Source of the DNA: Eleusine coracana subsp. coracana
Lineage: Eukaryota > Streptophyta > Magnoliopsida > Poales > Poaceae
Length of the DNA stretch: 64,000 nt
Assembly: GCA_032690845.1 (NCBI GenBank)
Contig: CM064430.1
Coordinates: 53,355,882 to 53,419,881, forward strand
Direction of reading: 5' to 3'
Shown here: positions 24,060 to 35,569 of the stretch, one piece after another
Position numbering within the stretch: position 1 is the first letter of the stretch
Layout of the letters: every line of letters begins with the position of its first letter
Notes under the pieces: generated by a model
Seen by the model: the letters and a program-made list of their open reading frames with translations, nothing else
Told to the model about the DNA's origin: nothing
The model's database searches: none
Position numbers and translations under genes: made by a program

Positions 24060-24550
24060 TAGCCACAAGTTCCATTTCCTGATGATCCTAACCTTAAGTG
24101 GGCAGCAGGAATGTCACACAGGGTGAGCCAGGGCGGCGCCGTCACGCGTGGAGGAGGCCAAGGCGGGATGGGGCGGTGCACCGCCGTCGCGTGCAGACTG
24201 TGAAGGAAGGGACGGCAGGGAGGAGCGGTGCGGCGCTGTCGATCACGAAGTGGGAGGCGGCAGGGGGGCCATCGCACGTGGAGGAAGGGGTGACGGGAAG
24301 GAGTGACACGATGCCATCACACTTGGCCATCAGGGAGGGGTGAGGGAAGAAGACGATGGAAGAAAAAGAAGCAGACTGACATGTGGTTCTATGGGCAAAA
24401 TAGTCTTTTTAAAATGGCAATGAAGGAAATAAAATTTAAAATCAATGGCACTCAGGAGATAAGACTTTTTTAGGTGGCAGAGAAGGGATTAAAGTTTATG
24501 TCAATGGCTTTCTCAGTTCAATTATGCCCCAAGGCTCGTGGAGATATTTC
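24060..24550. repeat. Interspersed repeat with GC-rich core (right arm copy)
   Basis: Mirror of 5,691-6,180. It carries the transition-only differences described for the right arm. Confidence 0.5.
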
Positions 24551-24597
24551 CTCACTAGCCTAGGCACCTAGCAATCATAGAATCCCTTGTCCCTTTT

Positions 24598-24882
24598 TTT
24601 TTTTAAAAAAAACTCGACCTGTCGGGGAAGAAGCCACCCCGATAGCATTTTACTAAGGAGCAGAAGTCTTCTTACGCATGCCGGAAAACCCCCGAACCCC
24701 CTCACCAACTATACAACGGGACTTAACTAGCTATATGAGTTGTGGTGCGAGTCTTTACCATATGCTTTGACCGGAGAGAACAAGAAGATTTTTTTTTCCA
24801 CGGTACGATACCGTGAGCCAATCTGGGAATCGAACTCGAGCGCAACCACTCAGGGCGCGATGTCACCTTCGGCTCGTTCGCC
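24598..24882 (-). mobile_element. tRNA-derived SINE-like insertion, right arm
   Basis: Mirror of 5,357-5,644 with the same 15-bp target duplication (24,583-24,597 and 24,883-24,897). Its homopolymer tail is slightly shorter, and there are small changes near the B-box. The insertion therefore predates the duplication of the arm. Confidence 0.75.
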
Positions 24883-25869
24883 TCCCTTGTCCCTTTTGTT
24901 TCAAGGAGATACTTATTTTTGAAATTAATCCAGGATAATCCACAGAAAAATTCATATATCATGCAGGTCACTATTTTATGGGATTGGAATTAAACTACAA
25001 ATGGTCGTTGAGTGTAATGTAGTCTGCAGCAGCACTATTCTAGTGAAATCTGTAAGAACTTAGTGCACCGTGTCAAATTTAAGAAATCAGCAAAGAAAAG
25101 AAACCTTCTCTGGGTAACTAGATGGTTGAAAGAGTTGTGGCAACCTTCATCAACGTTCTAATATTGGCGAAACAAATGGAAACAGTTGTTAATCATTGAT
25201 ATGCCAAAATGGAGGCACATCTATTGTACGAGGGCGCTCGTGCAGAGGTGGAGGTGGCACCATGTGCAGTATGCACATTCAGCTACTTTAACAACAATGA
25301 GTTATGTCCGCAGTCGACACTGCTTACTCCAGTACATGGTGATAGGCATGCTAGCGTATTATGACATATATATACGCTTAGCTATGTAAAATTTATTTTC
25401 TATTTTTTTTTATAAATACATGGGAAGAAATGAAGAATGGTAAATGGATGACCGTGCGTTTACAATGTGCGAGGTATCATTAGCTATTAGCTTTGACTGA
25501 AATTCAACAATTGCAAGTCTACACAGACCTGCAGTTCATTTTGGGTGAACATGATGGGTAGAAAAAAAAATAAGGGGTTTGTTTTAAAAACAGTTCAACG
25601 TGGTGCAAATTAAATTAAAGCAGCTTAAGCTTCTCAGTCGTTCAATTATTATGCCCTAAGCCTGGTGGAGATATTTCATTTTTTAGGTCACATATATATA
25701 AGACTGCTGCTAATACCGATTGGCGATTGCTCTCATAACATAACATAGGATACTGATCTTTTCCACGACAAGTAAACAAAGGGACACAACATATATAGCA
25801 TTGTCAGATCAACCCGAATCGTTCCTTATTATACTCTAACTGTAAGTCTTCCACTCTATTATCACATCA

Positions 25870-28244
25870 TCAGTTGTTCCACTGGAATGCCACGGGACTC
25901 CTAACGGAATGATCCGTGCTCTCCCAGCTGATGCGGCCGAAGTCCCACCCGGCCGTCACGTTTCCTCCCGCCAAGTTTCTGAACTCGACGGTGTAGCTCT
26001 TCTTCTGGTTGGGCTTGGTAAACTCGAGCGTGGTCGGCGTCACGGTCACCTTGACACGCTCCGGCGCCGCGTAGCTGACGGTGTACGTCTCGGCCTTTTC
26101 TGACACCGCGGTCACCGTACGCGTCAGGGTCCGGACGTGGGTGTGGTCGTCGAAGACAACGACGAACGAAGGGTAGTTGAGGCCGGCGGGGCCGCCGGGG
26201 AGCGTCCGGGTGCAGTTGCCGAAGCCGGGCACGAACACGCGCACCAGCTCGGCGGTGTAGTTGAGCGTGCACAGGAAGTCGACGTAGTCGCGCTCGCCGG
26301 CATCGTAGACGAGGCCCGGGTCCAGCGCGAGGTCCGGGCGCACGTGCCCGGCTCCGGCCGCGAGCGGCGTGGCGACCCTGTCGCCTCCGTCACGGCGTCC
26401 TGAGGTCGGGGGCGTGGCCCCGTTGTCGAGGATGTCTCCCCCCGTGTTGTCGAGCGTGGCCGCGGTGGTCATGATCGCCGACCGTATCATGGCCGGAGTC
26501 CAGCTCGGGTGCTTCTTCCTGACCAGCGCTGCGACGCCGGCGACGTGCGGGGTCGCCATGGACGTGCCCGAGATAATGTTGAATTCGACCCTCCTGCCGT
26601 CGTCGTCTCCGGACAGAGGGCTGGCGCCCGACCATGACGCGAGGATGTTCACTCCGGGGGCGACGATGTCGGGCTTGAGGAGCTCGGGGACGACCGGGTT
26701 GGGCCCCCGCGACGAGAAGCCCGCCACCACCGGAGCGCGGTTCTCCCCGTGACCGTCTCGCAGCCGAAGCTGAACGACGCCACCGGGTTCGGGTCCGAGG
26801 CCATGTAGGCCTTGAGACTCTCGTGGTCCTTGACACCGAGCCGGAGGCCCGGAAGTGTGAAAGGAGAGGCCTCCGCGCCGCCGTCAGGAGCCCACTCGGT
26901 AGGGTCCACGAGGACTATCCCCGCGCCACCGGCCTTCTGCAGGAGGACGCCGAACTCGTCGTCTATGAACACGTCGTCAATGCACACCACGATCTTCCCC
27001 ATGACCTTGTCCGGCGTCCAGCCGCTGTACTCCTCCTCACAGTTGGCGGCCATGAGCCGGACCATGCCCGTGCCCTTGGCACGCATGGTGTAGAGCGACT
27101 GCCCGGGAAGCACGACGCCGTTCCCGAGCGTCAGCTTCGCCGGGAACACCCGGTCGATGGTGGCCGCGCCGACGGTGGTCATCCACGGGGCCACGTTGCT
27201 CACAGTCCACGCTTCCGGCCCGGAGTTGCCGCCGGCCAAGGCGACGAAGATGCCACTCCGCTCCGCGGCGAACGTGGAGATCGCGATGGCGTCGTTGTAG
27301 AACGGCATCGGGCGATCTCCGAGCGACATGGAGATCACGTCCACGCCGTCCTTCACCGCGGCGTCCACCGCCGCGACGATGTCCGCCGTTTGGCAGTTCT
27401 GGACGCCGCACGCGTTGTACATGGCGATCCTCGCCTTGGGCGCCACGCCCCGTGCCGTTCCACGCGAGAACATGAACATGCCCGCGCCGGGGACCTCCGC
27501 GCCGGCGGCCGTCGAGGCCACGTGCGTGCCGTGCCCATCCTTGTCCCTCGGTGAGGAGGGGACAGTGCCCTGCACGAACTGGGAGGACACGTCGAAGGCC
27601 CTGGCGCCGACAAGCTTGCGGTTGCACAACAAGGTGGAGTTGAAGTCAGCGGCGTCGACGCACTTGCCCCTCCAGCTCGGACGCACGGGGCCGAGCCCGC
27701 GGTCGCTGAAGCTCGCGCTCTCCGGCCAAATGCCGCCGTCGATGAGCCCGATGATGACGCCGTCGCCGAAGTCGGTCTCGTTCCAGGCGCCGTGATGCGG
27801 TTCCAGGCCCATGAACCCCGGCGACCTGGTGGTCTGGAGGTAGAACGTCCTGTCCTCGTGCACGCGGGTCACGCCGGGGGAGCTCGACATGCGCCGGGCC
27901 TCGTCGCCGGTGAGCCGGACGGCGAAGCCGTGCATGACGGTGTCGTAAGTGTACAGCATTCTGTTTCGGCCGCTCGTTGTGTTTGTGTAGTCGGCACCAT
28001 GTACTGGAGAGGAGTGAGCGGTCACCATGGACTGGTACCACTGCTCGAGGTCGGCAAAGTGGGGCGGCTTGGCATGCTGGTTGCAGTGGACGATGTAGGT
28101 TTTCGTCGTGGCTTGAGGCTTCAGCAGTTCGGTGTGGTTCTTGATCTTACTCTTAGGCAGGAAAGCTGAGTCCGTGAGCTGCGTAAGGAGGAGGACGAAC
28201 ACTGCTAACAGGTGGAAGAACTTCTTGGTACTCGTGGCCGCCAT
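25870..28244 (-). pseudogene. Subtilisin-like serine protease, frameshifted, right copy
   Basis: Mirror image of the gene at 1,996-4,370; every translated segment I compared is identical. The start at 28,244 is chosen for the same reasons (signal peptide, TATA box at 28,296-28,301). It has the same domain order and catalytic residues. It also has the same 1-bp deletion, seen here as CCCC at 26,745-26,748, so the first frame ends at 26,649 before the catalytic Ser. Sharing this lesion means either that the copies arose after the deletion or that gene conversion spread it. The gene converges on the left copy across about 21.5 kb. Confidence 0.93.
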
Positions 28245-28295
28245 GGCTGAAACTGAAAGCGGTTTGTGTGCTCCTGGTGTGTACCCCGCATGGGC

Positions 28296-28301
28296 TTTAT
28301 A
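28296..28301 (-). promoter_or_regulatory. TATA box of right subtilase copy
   Basis: Mirror of the left-arm TATAAA, 52 bp upstream of the start codon on the minus strand. Confidence 0.7.
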
Positions 28302-28781
28302 AAGGCCAAGGATCGGCGCGCCTTCGTTCACCTGCGGGGTCACCTTGGATAACTTCCGTACCAAACGCTCGTGGCCAATCAGCCACGCACACATTGACAC
28401 TACACTGCTGACGAATTGATAGGAGATCGAGGCGTCGTTAGAGGTCTCTGCCCTGACCTGTCGTCATTCTTGACGAAGATGCTTGGTGAAGATGAGGGGG
28501 ATTTGCATGCACATCTGTCAAACCAGGAACGTGTACCGCCGTTGCGCTCAGAGTGCAACCTCGTTGCCACCACAACTTGGTCACGCAGCCAACACAAGCA
28601 GCGAACGACGACGCACCGTCCTGTGTACACCGTCCTGTGTACTGTCACCAACTTCCATCGGGTGCTTAGTCACCTCACCTGGCAACGCACTTGGGAAGTC
28701 ATACTAAATATATATGCTCAGGACGTATGGCATTTTGCTTCCCTAACCTTCTGTGTAAGTTCAATTTAGAGCAGACAAGGC

Positions 28782-28916
28782 TCAACTGATGATGATGGTG
28801 TGTGTCGAATCCTTGATTATTGTCAGTAGTGCACGGTGCTGTCGTTCTCTCAGCGTGGCGCCAACCCGGAGTAACACTGCTAACTGGTGGAAGAGCCTGG
28901 TGCTCATGGACGCCAT
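28782..28916 (-). pseudogene. 5' remnant of a second subtilase gene (right arm)
   Basis: Mirror of 1,324-1,458. The start codon is the last position shared by the two arms. Upstream of it the right arm has no TATA box like that on the left, so this stub has lost its promoter. Confidence 0.5.
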
Positions 28917-29456
28917 CTTTGTCATTTGCGTTACAGCGAGCCACCACGAAAGATAATCATGGAGCCCTCGCCGCCAAAAACTAAATCCATGAAACACATA
29001 GTCAGACGTCTCAGGTGCATCAATCTTGATTTGAATTTCTCCAGGAATCCTAATCTTTGTCTCGATCTGAGCAGACTTGATCTAGAGCGCGGCCAATCAA
29101 CCGGTAGTGGATGGAAACTGTATATATTTTTATGTTTTGACAGTTTGACCATTATAATACTTATGATATATTTACATGATATCTATGATACTTATTATTC
29201 AGCAAGGTATCATAATGATGATCTGAGCCATCCAATGAAGAAAACAGACGACATACATTTATTTGGATCTACTGTAAAAGTCCTCTAAAAAAAAGCAGTA
29301 CCCTTATTAATGCAATTCCAGTTTGTAAAAAGTAATCCTCTCATGCATTAAGGCGAGTTTGTCTGTCATTTTTCTAATGCGATGACATGAGGCCCTATAA
29401 AGAAACCGATCTTAAATTCTTCCAAGTGAGAAGCTCTGTCAAAACACTGACCTATG
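28917..29456. other. Right-arm-specific sequence, no gene
   Basis: About 540 bp replaces the 119 bp found at 1,205-1,323 in the left arm. It is AT-rich at its far end. The open frame 28,887-29,288 spans the arm breakpoint and has no recognisable domain, so I do not call it. Confidence 0.5.
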
Positions 29457-30563
29457 TTGCGATTACTGGGCGAAATTCATCCGAGCTTCAGCAAAATAGC
29501 AGGTATGAACTGAGCATGTTGTCACCTCACGCATGTTCACAGCTAAAATTGAATGTACAAAATCGCCTGGTGTTCCACACGCAATAGTTGAACATTTCAA
29601 GGCCAAACATGCATGTGTATAAGATTGCAAGAAATATATAGTAGTTACCATATGCGCTCATCATCGTCGGAGAAAGAGACCCTTGAACATGCATCTCAGC
29701 TAAATACAGGTTTCGTGCTGTACTATGGATGCTATTTCCTCAGCATCTCAGCAAAATTTATTTTTAGGATGCTCTGCTAGGCTACAGTTTTTGTTCCTCT
29801 TCAGTTGGTTGAACAAGTGCAAGAAGCACCAATGAGGTGACTACAATGTGGTTTATAAAGCAAGATAATCCTAGTAAGGCTAAGCCGTGTTTATTTTTTC
29901 ATATTTTTGGAACGAATGTTTGTTTCGTATTCAGAATGAAATGACCTTGCTTCGCCTCAAAATTCGACTTGCAATTGTTGAATTCAGTCAAAGCTATAGA
30001 TATCTCGCACATTGTAAACTCACGGTCATCCATTAGCACAAAAGAACAGTAATTTAGCTGACGAAAGACACTGTGCCTGGAATAGATCTGAACAAGGATA
30101 AAATGTGTCAGATGAAGCACTGATCGTATTATTTTCAGTAGCCTTTTGGTAAGATTGGTATATATGGAGTTTAGTAATAGTAGCTTCTAATCTTACTTCC
30201 ACACCCAGCTCAGTTTCTTAGTTATGTCAAGGGTGGCTTCAGAGTTTTCAAGTTGCATCGATTTTGTGGGCAATTTGTGATTCATAGTGCTGCTTGCTTT
30301 CAGAAAAAGATGGCACTATGATCCTGTTGCTGTTTCTTATTAGTATGGAGTTTAGTAAGAGTTGTTGAAGTATAAACTGAATTGCCCACCTTTCCCCATC
30401 AGCTTAAGCTTCTGGGTGAACTGGTTGATGCATAGTAACTCAATACTTATTCCACGTTTGGTGCATAGTAACTCAACTTTTAATCTTACTTATACACCCA
30501 GTTGCTGCTTGCTATCATAATGCTGATTTTCTCCACAATTTGATAGGAACAACATTTGGATAT
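29457..30563. repeat. Outer, diverged right arm of the inverted duplication
   Basis: Inverted match of 1-1,204 with many differences. An extra stretch near 30,207-30,500 includes a partial tandem copy of 'ggagtttagtaa.agt' type sequence (compare about 30,168 and 30,344). No gene. Confidence 0.78.
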
Positions 30564-32560
30564 TCTCTTTCTATAATATACCGGCACAGCACCTGCCTTT
30601 TAGTAAAAAACATACAGCATTTAGATATTCGGAGCACCTGCCATTTCATGATTCTAGTTTACACCGTGGACCTCCCTGATACTTGGGGAAGACCTTTGCT
30701 GGAACCTACACTAGCATAATTGTTGGCAGACACTTCAATAGTCTACATTCGTTCATCAGTTGTATACGTCAGGGCCATTTAATGGATGAATCCACTGCTG
30801 TGTCTTGATGCTGAATCCACTGCTCTGTCTTGTTGCTGCTAAGTAATTTTTAGGACAAAGGAGGCAGCACGATCAATTTATTTTGACTTCATATAGTACG
30901 AAAAAGCTATAATTTAGAAAAGATAACAGAGTGTTGAGTGTGCATCGCAAGAAGTATAGGTGGAAAAGATTTGTACTTCCTATCGTCCTGAACTAATTCA
31001 TCCTGAAAGGAACCGAAGTTATGAATTGCTATTAGAGATAGTTCTTACTTTTTAGCAACCAAAGGAATGTTTACTCAGTTCTTTCTTTACAGGATTGAGG
31101 GCGTGGGATCTATACATAATGGTTCCAATGGAACAGTTCAAACTATTATTGAAATTGAGTGATTTTGCCTTCCATCATGTACTATTTCTAATATTTAGGA
31201 ACCAGATGCAAATAATATCTTTCATATACATTTTTGCATGAACATTGGTTTCATATACATGGGAAGAGAGCTAACTGACCAACATTTTGTAATCTGAGAT
31301 AAGCTTGTACTGTTTGAACTGAATTCAACTGTAGCATGTGGCAGATTCATGGCGGGACAAGGCTAGTGGAGGCTCATCTATTTTTGTAAAATAGTATGTG
31401 AATCACAACCCAATACTTATTTTTATCATGCCTTAACTAGTTATCTGAAATGGAGGAGGTCAGAGAGTTTTGTTCCAAACTGCTTATCACTGTCATTTCA
31501 GACATATAATGCTACAAAGAAACTATCTAACCTTTCTATTCAAGGAGCATCCTATCGCTTCAGGTCTCCTTGTCATGTGAACTAAAATTTATTCAGGACT
31601 TGACTTCCTGGCACAATAATTGAAATAACAATTCGGTAATCTAGATTTTGTGCCACGAAGGGCATGCATTGAGGCCAAGAACAAGCCTCAGATATTATGT
31701 TCATTTACTTTCAGATGTTTGCATTAGATTGCCACTTGTAAGACTATTTTCTCACCTGTCTCAGAATATTCACTTTTGTTTGCGTGAAGGACTCATCTGA
31801 GAACAATTCGTCGGTTGATTTGTTTGTTTTTCTATTTACAAAGCAAACAGACAACCAAATTGATAGACGAAAAGCTAAATTTAATTAGCGTGACCAAACC
31901 TTCATGCTTAAGGTTTCTATGTCTGACACAGTGTCATTATGACGAGGAGCAAACATCTGTCACTTTTTGTGCCTCAGATGAACTTGCACTTGACGCAACT
32001 GATTTCAAGAATGGAAGATAGCCTCGTATATTTTTGGTTCTATAAGACTCTTTCTGTGATGACAATGGGAATAGAAGGTAACCACTGTGCACAACTTGCA
32101 TGCTTTCACATGCGTGTTTGGCCTTGAAATGTGCTTATTCATCTTGAAAGGATCTGAACTTATGAACTGCTACTTTCTGTATTTGAGATGAACTTGCACT
32201 TGACGCAACTGATTTGAGGAATGAAAGATAGACTTATCAGATATATACCTTTTGTTATATAAGAAAAATACGTAATGCCTGATAATATGTTCAGAAGTGC
32301 TGAACAATTAACTGAAATGTAACATGTCATTCCATCAACGATTGTTTGATTGCCTGCGGTTCATTCACTCTCCAAACTTGTTCACTGAGAACAATTGACA
32401 TGTAACATGGAGAGTGCCATCTGTTTGAACCACGTCTAGTGCACGCCTTTCCTTAATTACGAGAGATGAGGGAGATAGAGAAGAAAGAATGTCACTTTCG
32501 AGCTTGTCTTTGAATGAAGTCATTTAAGAAAACACGTCGCTACTACCCATGTGTTTTGGA
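30564..32560. other. Intergenic DNA with small repeats, no gene
   Basis: AT-rich. A block with 'gatgaacttgcacttgacgc' occurs twice (about 31,976 and 32,190) with similar flanks, a local duplication. A short 'aatccactgct.tgtcttg' tandem lies near 30,790-30,830. No frame has supportable coding content. Confidence 0.5.
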
Positions 32561-32616
32561 CAAAGGTTAAAGCCCCAATGGACTTTCGCACAATGGGCAA
32601 CCCACTGCGCTGCTGC

Positions 32617-32624
32617 TATATAAA
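32617..32624 (+). promoter_or_regulatory. TATA box of the I9-domain gene
   Basis: TATATAAA lies about 110 bp upstream of the ATG at 32,729. Confidence 0.65.
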
Positions 32625-32728
32625 CGACCACCGGCTCCACGGCTTCCTCCCCGACACAAGCACACCCATCCACCACAACACAAGAGCGAGACACCACCAA
32701 GCTCCCGATCGACTTCGGCACCACCACC

Positions 32729-33193
32729 ATGGCACGCCACTGCTCCGCGGCCGGCTTCCTCCTGGTGGCCCTGCTGGTCACCACTGCCGCCGCGTCGGCC
32801 ATCGCCACGACCTCGGCCATGGACGCTGGCCAGGAGAAGGGTGCCCTCTGGTACAACGCACCACGCCGCCTGTACCTGGTGACGGTGAACTCCACACGTA
32901 CGGCTGACCCCTGGAACCACTGTCTGGACATCCTCAGATCCGCGCTCGGCAGGTACGTACCTTTTTAGATAATGGAAGTAATTGCTGCCTCTGCGAGTCA
33001 GTTCGATTGCACTCTGTTTCTTCGATCTCTGTGATTATTACTCTGTTTCTTCGATTTATGAGTCAGTTCTTGCTTGTTGTTTTGGTTTCATTGCAAATCC
33101 CAAGCCAAGAGAAAGCGAAGGAGGCGTTGATCCAAATCGTCCCGACAGGGTTCATCGCGAGGCTCACGCCGGCGCAGGCACGCAAGTTGAAGG
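32729..33193 (+). CDS. Solitary subtilisin propeptide (inhibitor I9) domain protein
   Basis: Exon 1 (32,729-32,952) starts in a good context (accaccATGgc) and encodes a signal peptide (MARHCSAAGFLLVALLVTTA) and the first half of an I9 fold (LYLVTVNSTRTADPWNHCLDILRSALGR). A donor follows (AG|GTACGT). Exon 2 (33,105-33,193) restores the frame with SQEKAKEALIQIV, then PTGFIARLTPAQARKLK, the typical I9 'GF.A.LT..Q...L' strand-helix. A second donor follows (G|GTAAGT). A possible last exon begins after the acceptor at 33,251-33,252 and stops at once (33,261-33,263), giving about 107 residues; the usual final beta strand is not evident. No protease domain follows. In this family free I9 domains can inhibit or chaperone subtilases. 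The 3' end is uncertain. Confidence 0.68.
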
Positions 33194-33442
33194 GTAAGTG
33201 GATTCCCTGAATTTTTATGATTTCGTAACTGATTTGTAACCCTCTCCTTCAGTTCTCGTGTGAGTTCCTGCTGTGGGTGACGACGCGATCCTGGGATATT
33301 GTCATAGAATCTTCTGCCAAATTTTTATGTGCGTTAACTGGTCTAGCTAGTTTGCTGTATTTCCAGAATATTTTAGCATGATCGTTCCGATCCTCTTTTC
33401 CTTAAGAGTCTTTCTTACAAAAATAAAATGTAAAGCAAACTC

Positions 33443-33804
33443 TCAGTTTCCAAAACTGTTAAAATCCAAGACAAAGGCACATCCTCAGGATCAACCTCTT
33501 TTCGAAGAAACAACAAGCAAACTCTTTTTGTTGCGTCTTCGATAAGGCGCATCCTCAGGATCAACCTCTGTTGCGAGAAATCAGGGATGAAGCGAACACC
33601 TGGGGGATAGCAAGGGGGAGGAAGCTACGGGAGCTCCTACAGCCGTAGCTTTTTGGTCTGTTTGAGGGTAGTTTGCATTTTCACCAGCGCGAATGTAATC
33701 TGAAAAAAAAAATCCACAACCACTCTTGGTCTTGTAATTGTTATGTTTTCTCTCCTTAATACAATGACATGTAGTTTTCCTGCATGTTCAAGAAAAAAAA
33801 AGAC
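33443..33804 (+). mobile_element. 5'-truncated LINE (L1-type) 3' end
   Basis: It is bounded by an 11-bp duplication AAAGCAAACTC (33,432-33,442 and 33,805-33,815). It encodes the last residues of an L1 ORF2 (IRDEANTWGIARGRKLRELL, stop near 33,646) followed by a 3' UTR and an A-rich tail. Only about 360 bp remain, the usual result of incomplete reverse transcription. An internal 'atcctcaggatcaacctct' duplication is present. It lies just downstream of the I9 gene in the same orientation. Confidence 0.85.
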
Positions 33805-33815
33805 AAAGCAAACTC

Positions 33816-35138
33816 CTAGAGTTCTCACTGCATACTGTAGACGTGTCCTTAACAATATACTCTATCTTGGGCTATACTCGTCCATCCATTTGAGAAATAT
33901 TGTCCCCGATTTGTATTTCCACAACTAAAAAAATTTCGGTTAAAATAACAATATTTCAAAAAAGGAGGGAGCAACTTGAAGGTGCTGCAGCCTTGCCTGG
34001 AATACAAATAGTCTAGTTTTTGAAGAGTTTTCCATTGTTCCTACAATAAGTTTTGTACTTCATTAATAAACCCTATTGTTAACTTTGAGTTTTCTATTCT
34101 AATTTTGCCAAAAAATCGTCGTGCCGTTTATATTGTTCAACCTATTGGGAGGTCTCCTTAGGATGACATGAACAACTGATCATTACTTTAGGAGCACTTC
34201 ACGACGTACATACATAGTTGCACTTCAAAATATTGTATATCATTCATCCTTATCTCCCATATATATTTCCGGTCAACCACATATCTTGAAAAATTATTCA
34301 TACAGAACATTATGATGTTTCGTCGAATGATCAAATTTTGTTGTCTTATTATTTCTGAACCTGAAATAGTAACATTAACTTAGTTAAGATAAATATACAA
34401 AAATCAAATAAATAAACACATAAATTTGGAATTCTGGCAAAACCTTAAGTTGTAATAAAAAAGTATTGAAACCAGTAACTCGCCAAGAAGCATATATCAA
34501 ATGTGTTTAAAGCACCAAGAAACAAATGCGGGAAACATTCTATCACTCAAGAAAGCAATACACAAAACGAGGAAGTGTGAAACAGACTGAAGCTCAAGCT
34601 ACTAAATGCTTTAGTGATGTTAAACCTGGAATGAACGACCAGTGTGACACTTGGTGTCATTTGTCTTCACAACTAAACACCAACAAGCTATTGGATAAGA
34701 AATATGCAAGAAAAAAATGGAAGTTTTAAAATTTCAAATTAATTTCAAGTTACAGCCAAATATAGCTTGAACTAGAAGTTCAAATTTCAAAATACAAGTG
34801 ACACAAAAAAAAAATCATATTCATGATCTACATCACAAATTAGAATTTGGAGGAAACTTGAGCATTTTATCACACTGTTAAGGGGGTTAAATAAATGCAA
34901 CAAAGTACTGAAACAATGCCACTTTCAAATTTCAAATTTTGAAAGTGAACTTTGAACCCAATCATATTCATATATCAGAGACAATCTTTTTAAACAACAT
35001 ATAATTTTGGTTTGAATTAATAAGGTTAAAAAGACAACCTTTTGGAATTTATACCAAAAATAAGTTTAAAATGGGATTTATAGAACTTCTGGTCACCTTA
35101 TCACTTAACCCTTTTTGAAATTCAATAACTTTATGTCA
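33816..35138. other. AT-rich intergenic DNA, no gene
   Basis: No supportable frame or repeat structure seen. Confidence 0.5.
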
Positions 35139-35418
35139 TGTGGGGAATCACCTATAACAGGCGCAGGAGGAACCGCAAGGCAGACGCACCAGAGTAGTAG
35201 CTAGATACATATTAGAGTTTGAGTAGAAAAGGTTCTCAGGGTAGAGTCTGTATTAATTGTAATACATAGTTTCCTTGTTAGGGCCGGTCTCTGCCCTCAT
35301 ATAAGGAGAGGCCGGTGTTTGGTTGAAGATTATCAAAAAAGAAGTATTTCTCCTGCCTCCTTGGTGCGGTGCTGAAACAGCTCCTCCACACCGGCGAGGT
35401 CCAGGACCACGTCCTACT
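35139..35418 (+). repeat. Gypsy 5' LTR, left part (split by Copia insertion)
   Basis: It begins TGTGGGGAATCACC and contains a TATA-like catataagg near 35,299. It is interrupted at CTACT (35,414-35,418). The sequence resumes after the Copia element at 41,950 and ends with CA at 42,012, right before a TGGTATCAGA primer site. Joined, the LTR is about 340 bp. The start is inferred from the TG and context, since no second LTR was found. Confidence 0.6.
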
Positions 35419-35565
35419 TGAAAGCGGAGAATATTCACGGGATAATGTATTCAATCACCAAGAGTCTGTACATATAGTAGGTGAGCCAAGGCGGCAGACC
35501 CAGAATACAAGGCAAGGCCCATATACGCTGCTAACCCTAATACATGTGCAAATAATAGTCTAACA
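35419..35565 (-). repeat. Copia 3' LTR (147 bp)
   Basis: Plus-strand view TGAAAGCGGAGAATA...TCTAACA. Compared with the other LTR it has an extra stretch of about 38 bp near 35,462-35,500. Confidence 0.85.
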
Positions 35566-35569
35566 CTCC

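Larger units (their letters stand above)
22583..28915. repeat. Near-identical core right arm of inverted duplication
   Basis: Reverse complement of 1,325-7,655. The subtilase half (about 24,850-28,915) appears identical to the left arm. The inner half differs at scattered sites. In the GC-rich block 24,121-24,360 I counted seven differences from the left arm, all C/G on the left and T/A on the right. Confidence 0.95.

Noticed and set aside
28887..29288. 133-codon frame across the right-arm breakpoint
   Set aside because: It spans a rearrangement junction, has no recognisable domain and no counterpart in the left arm.
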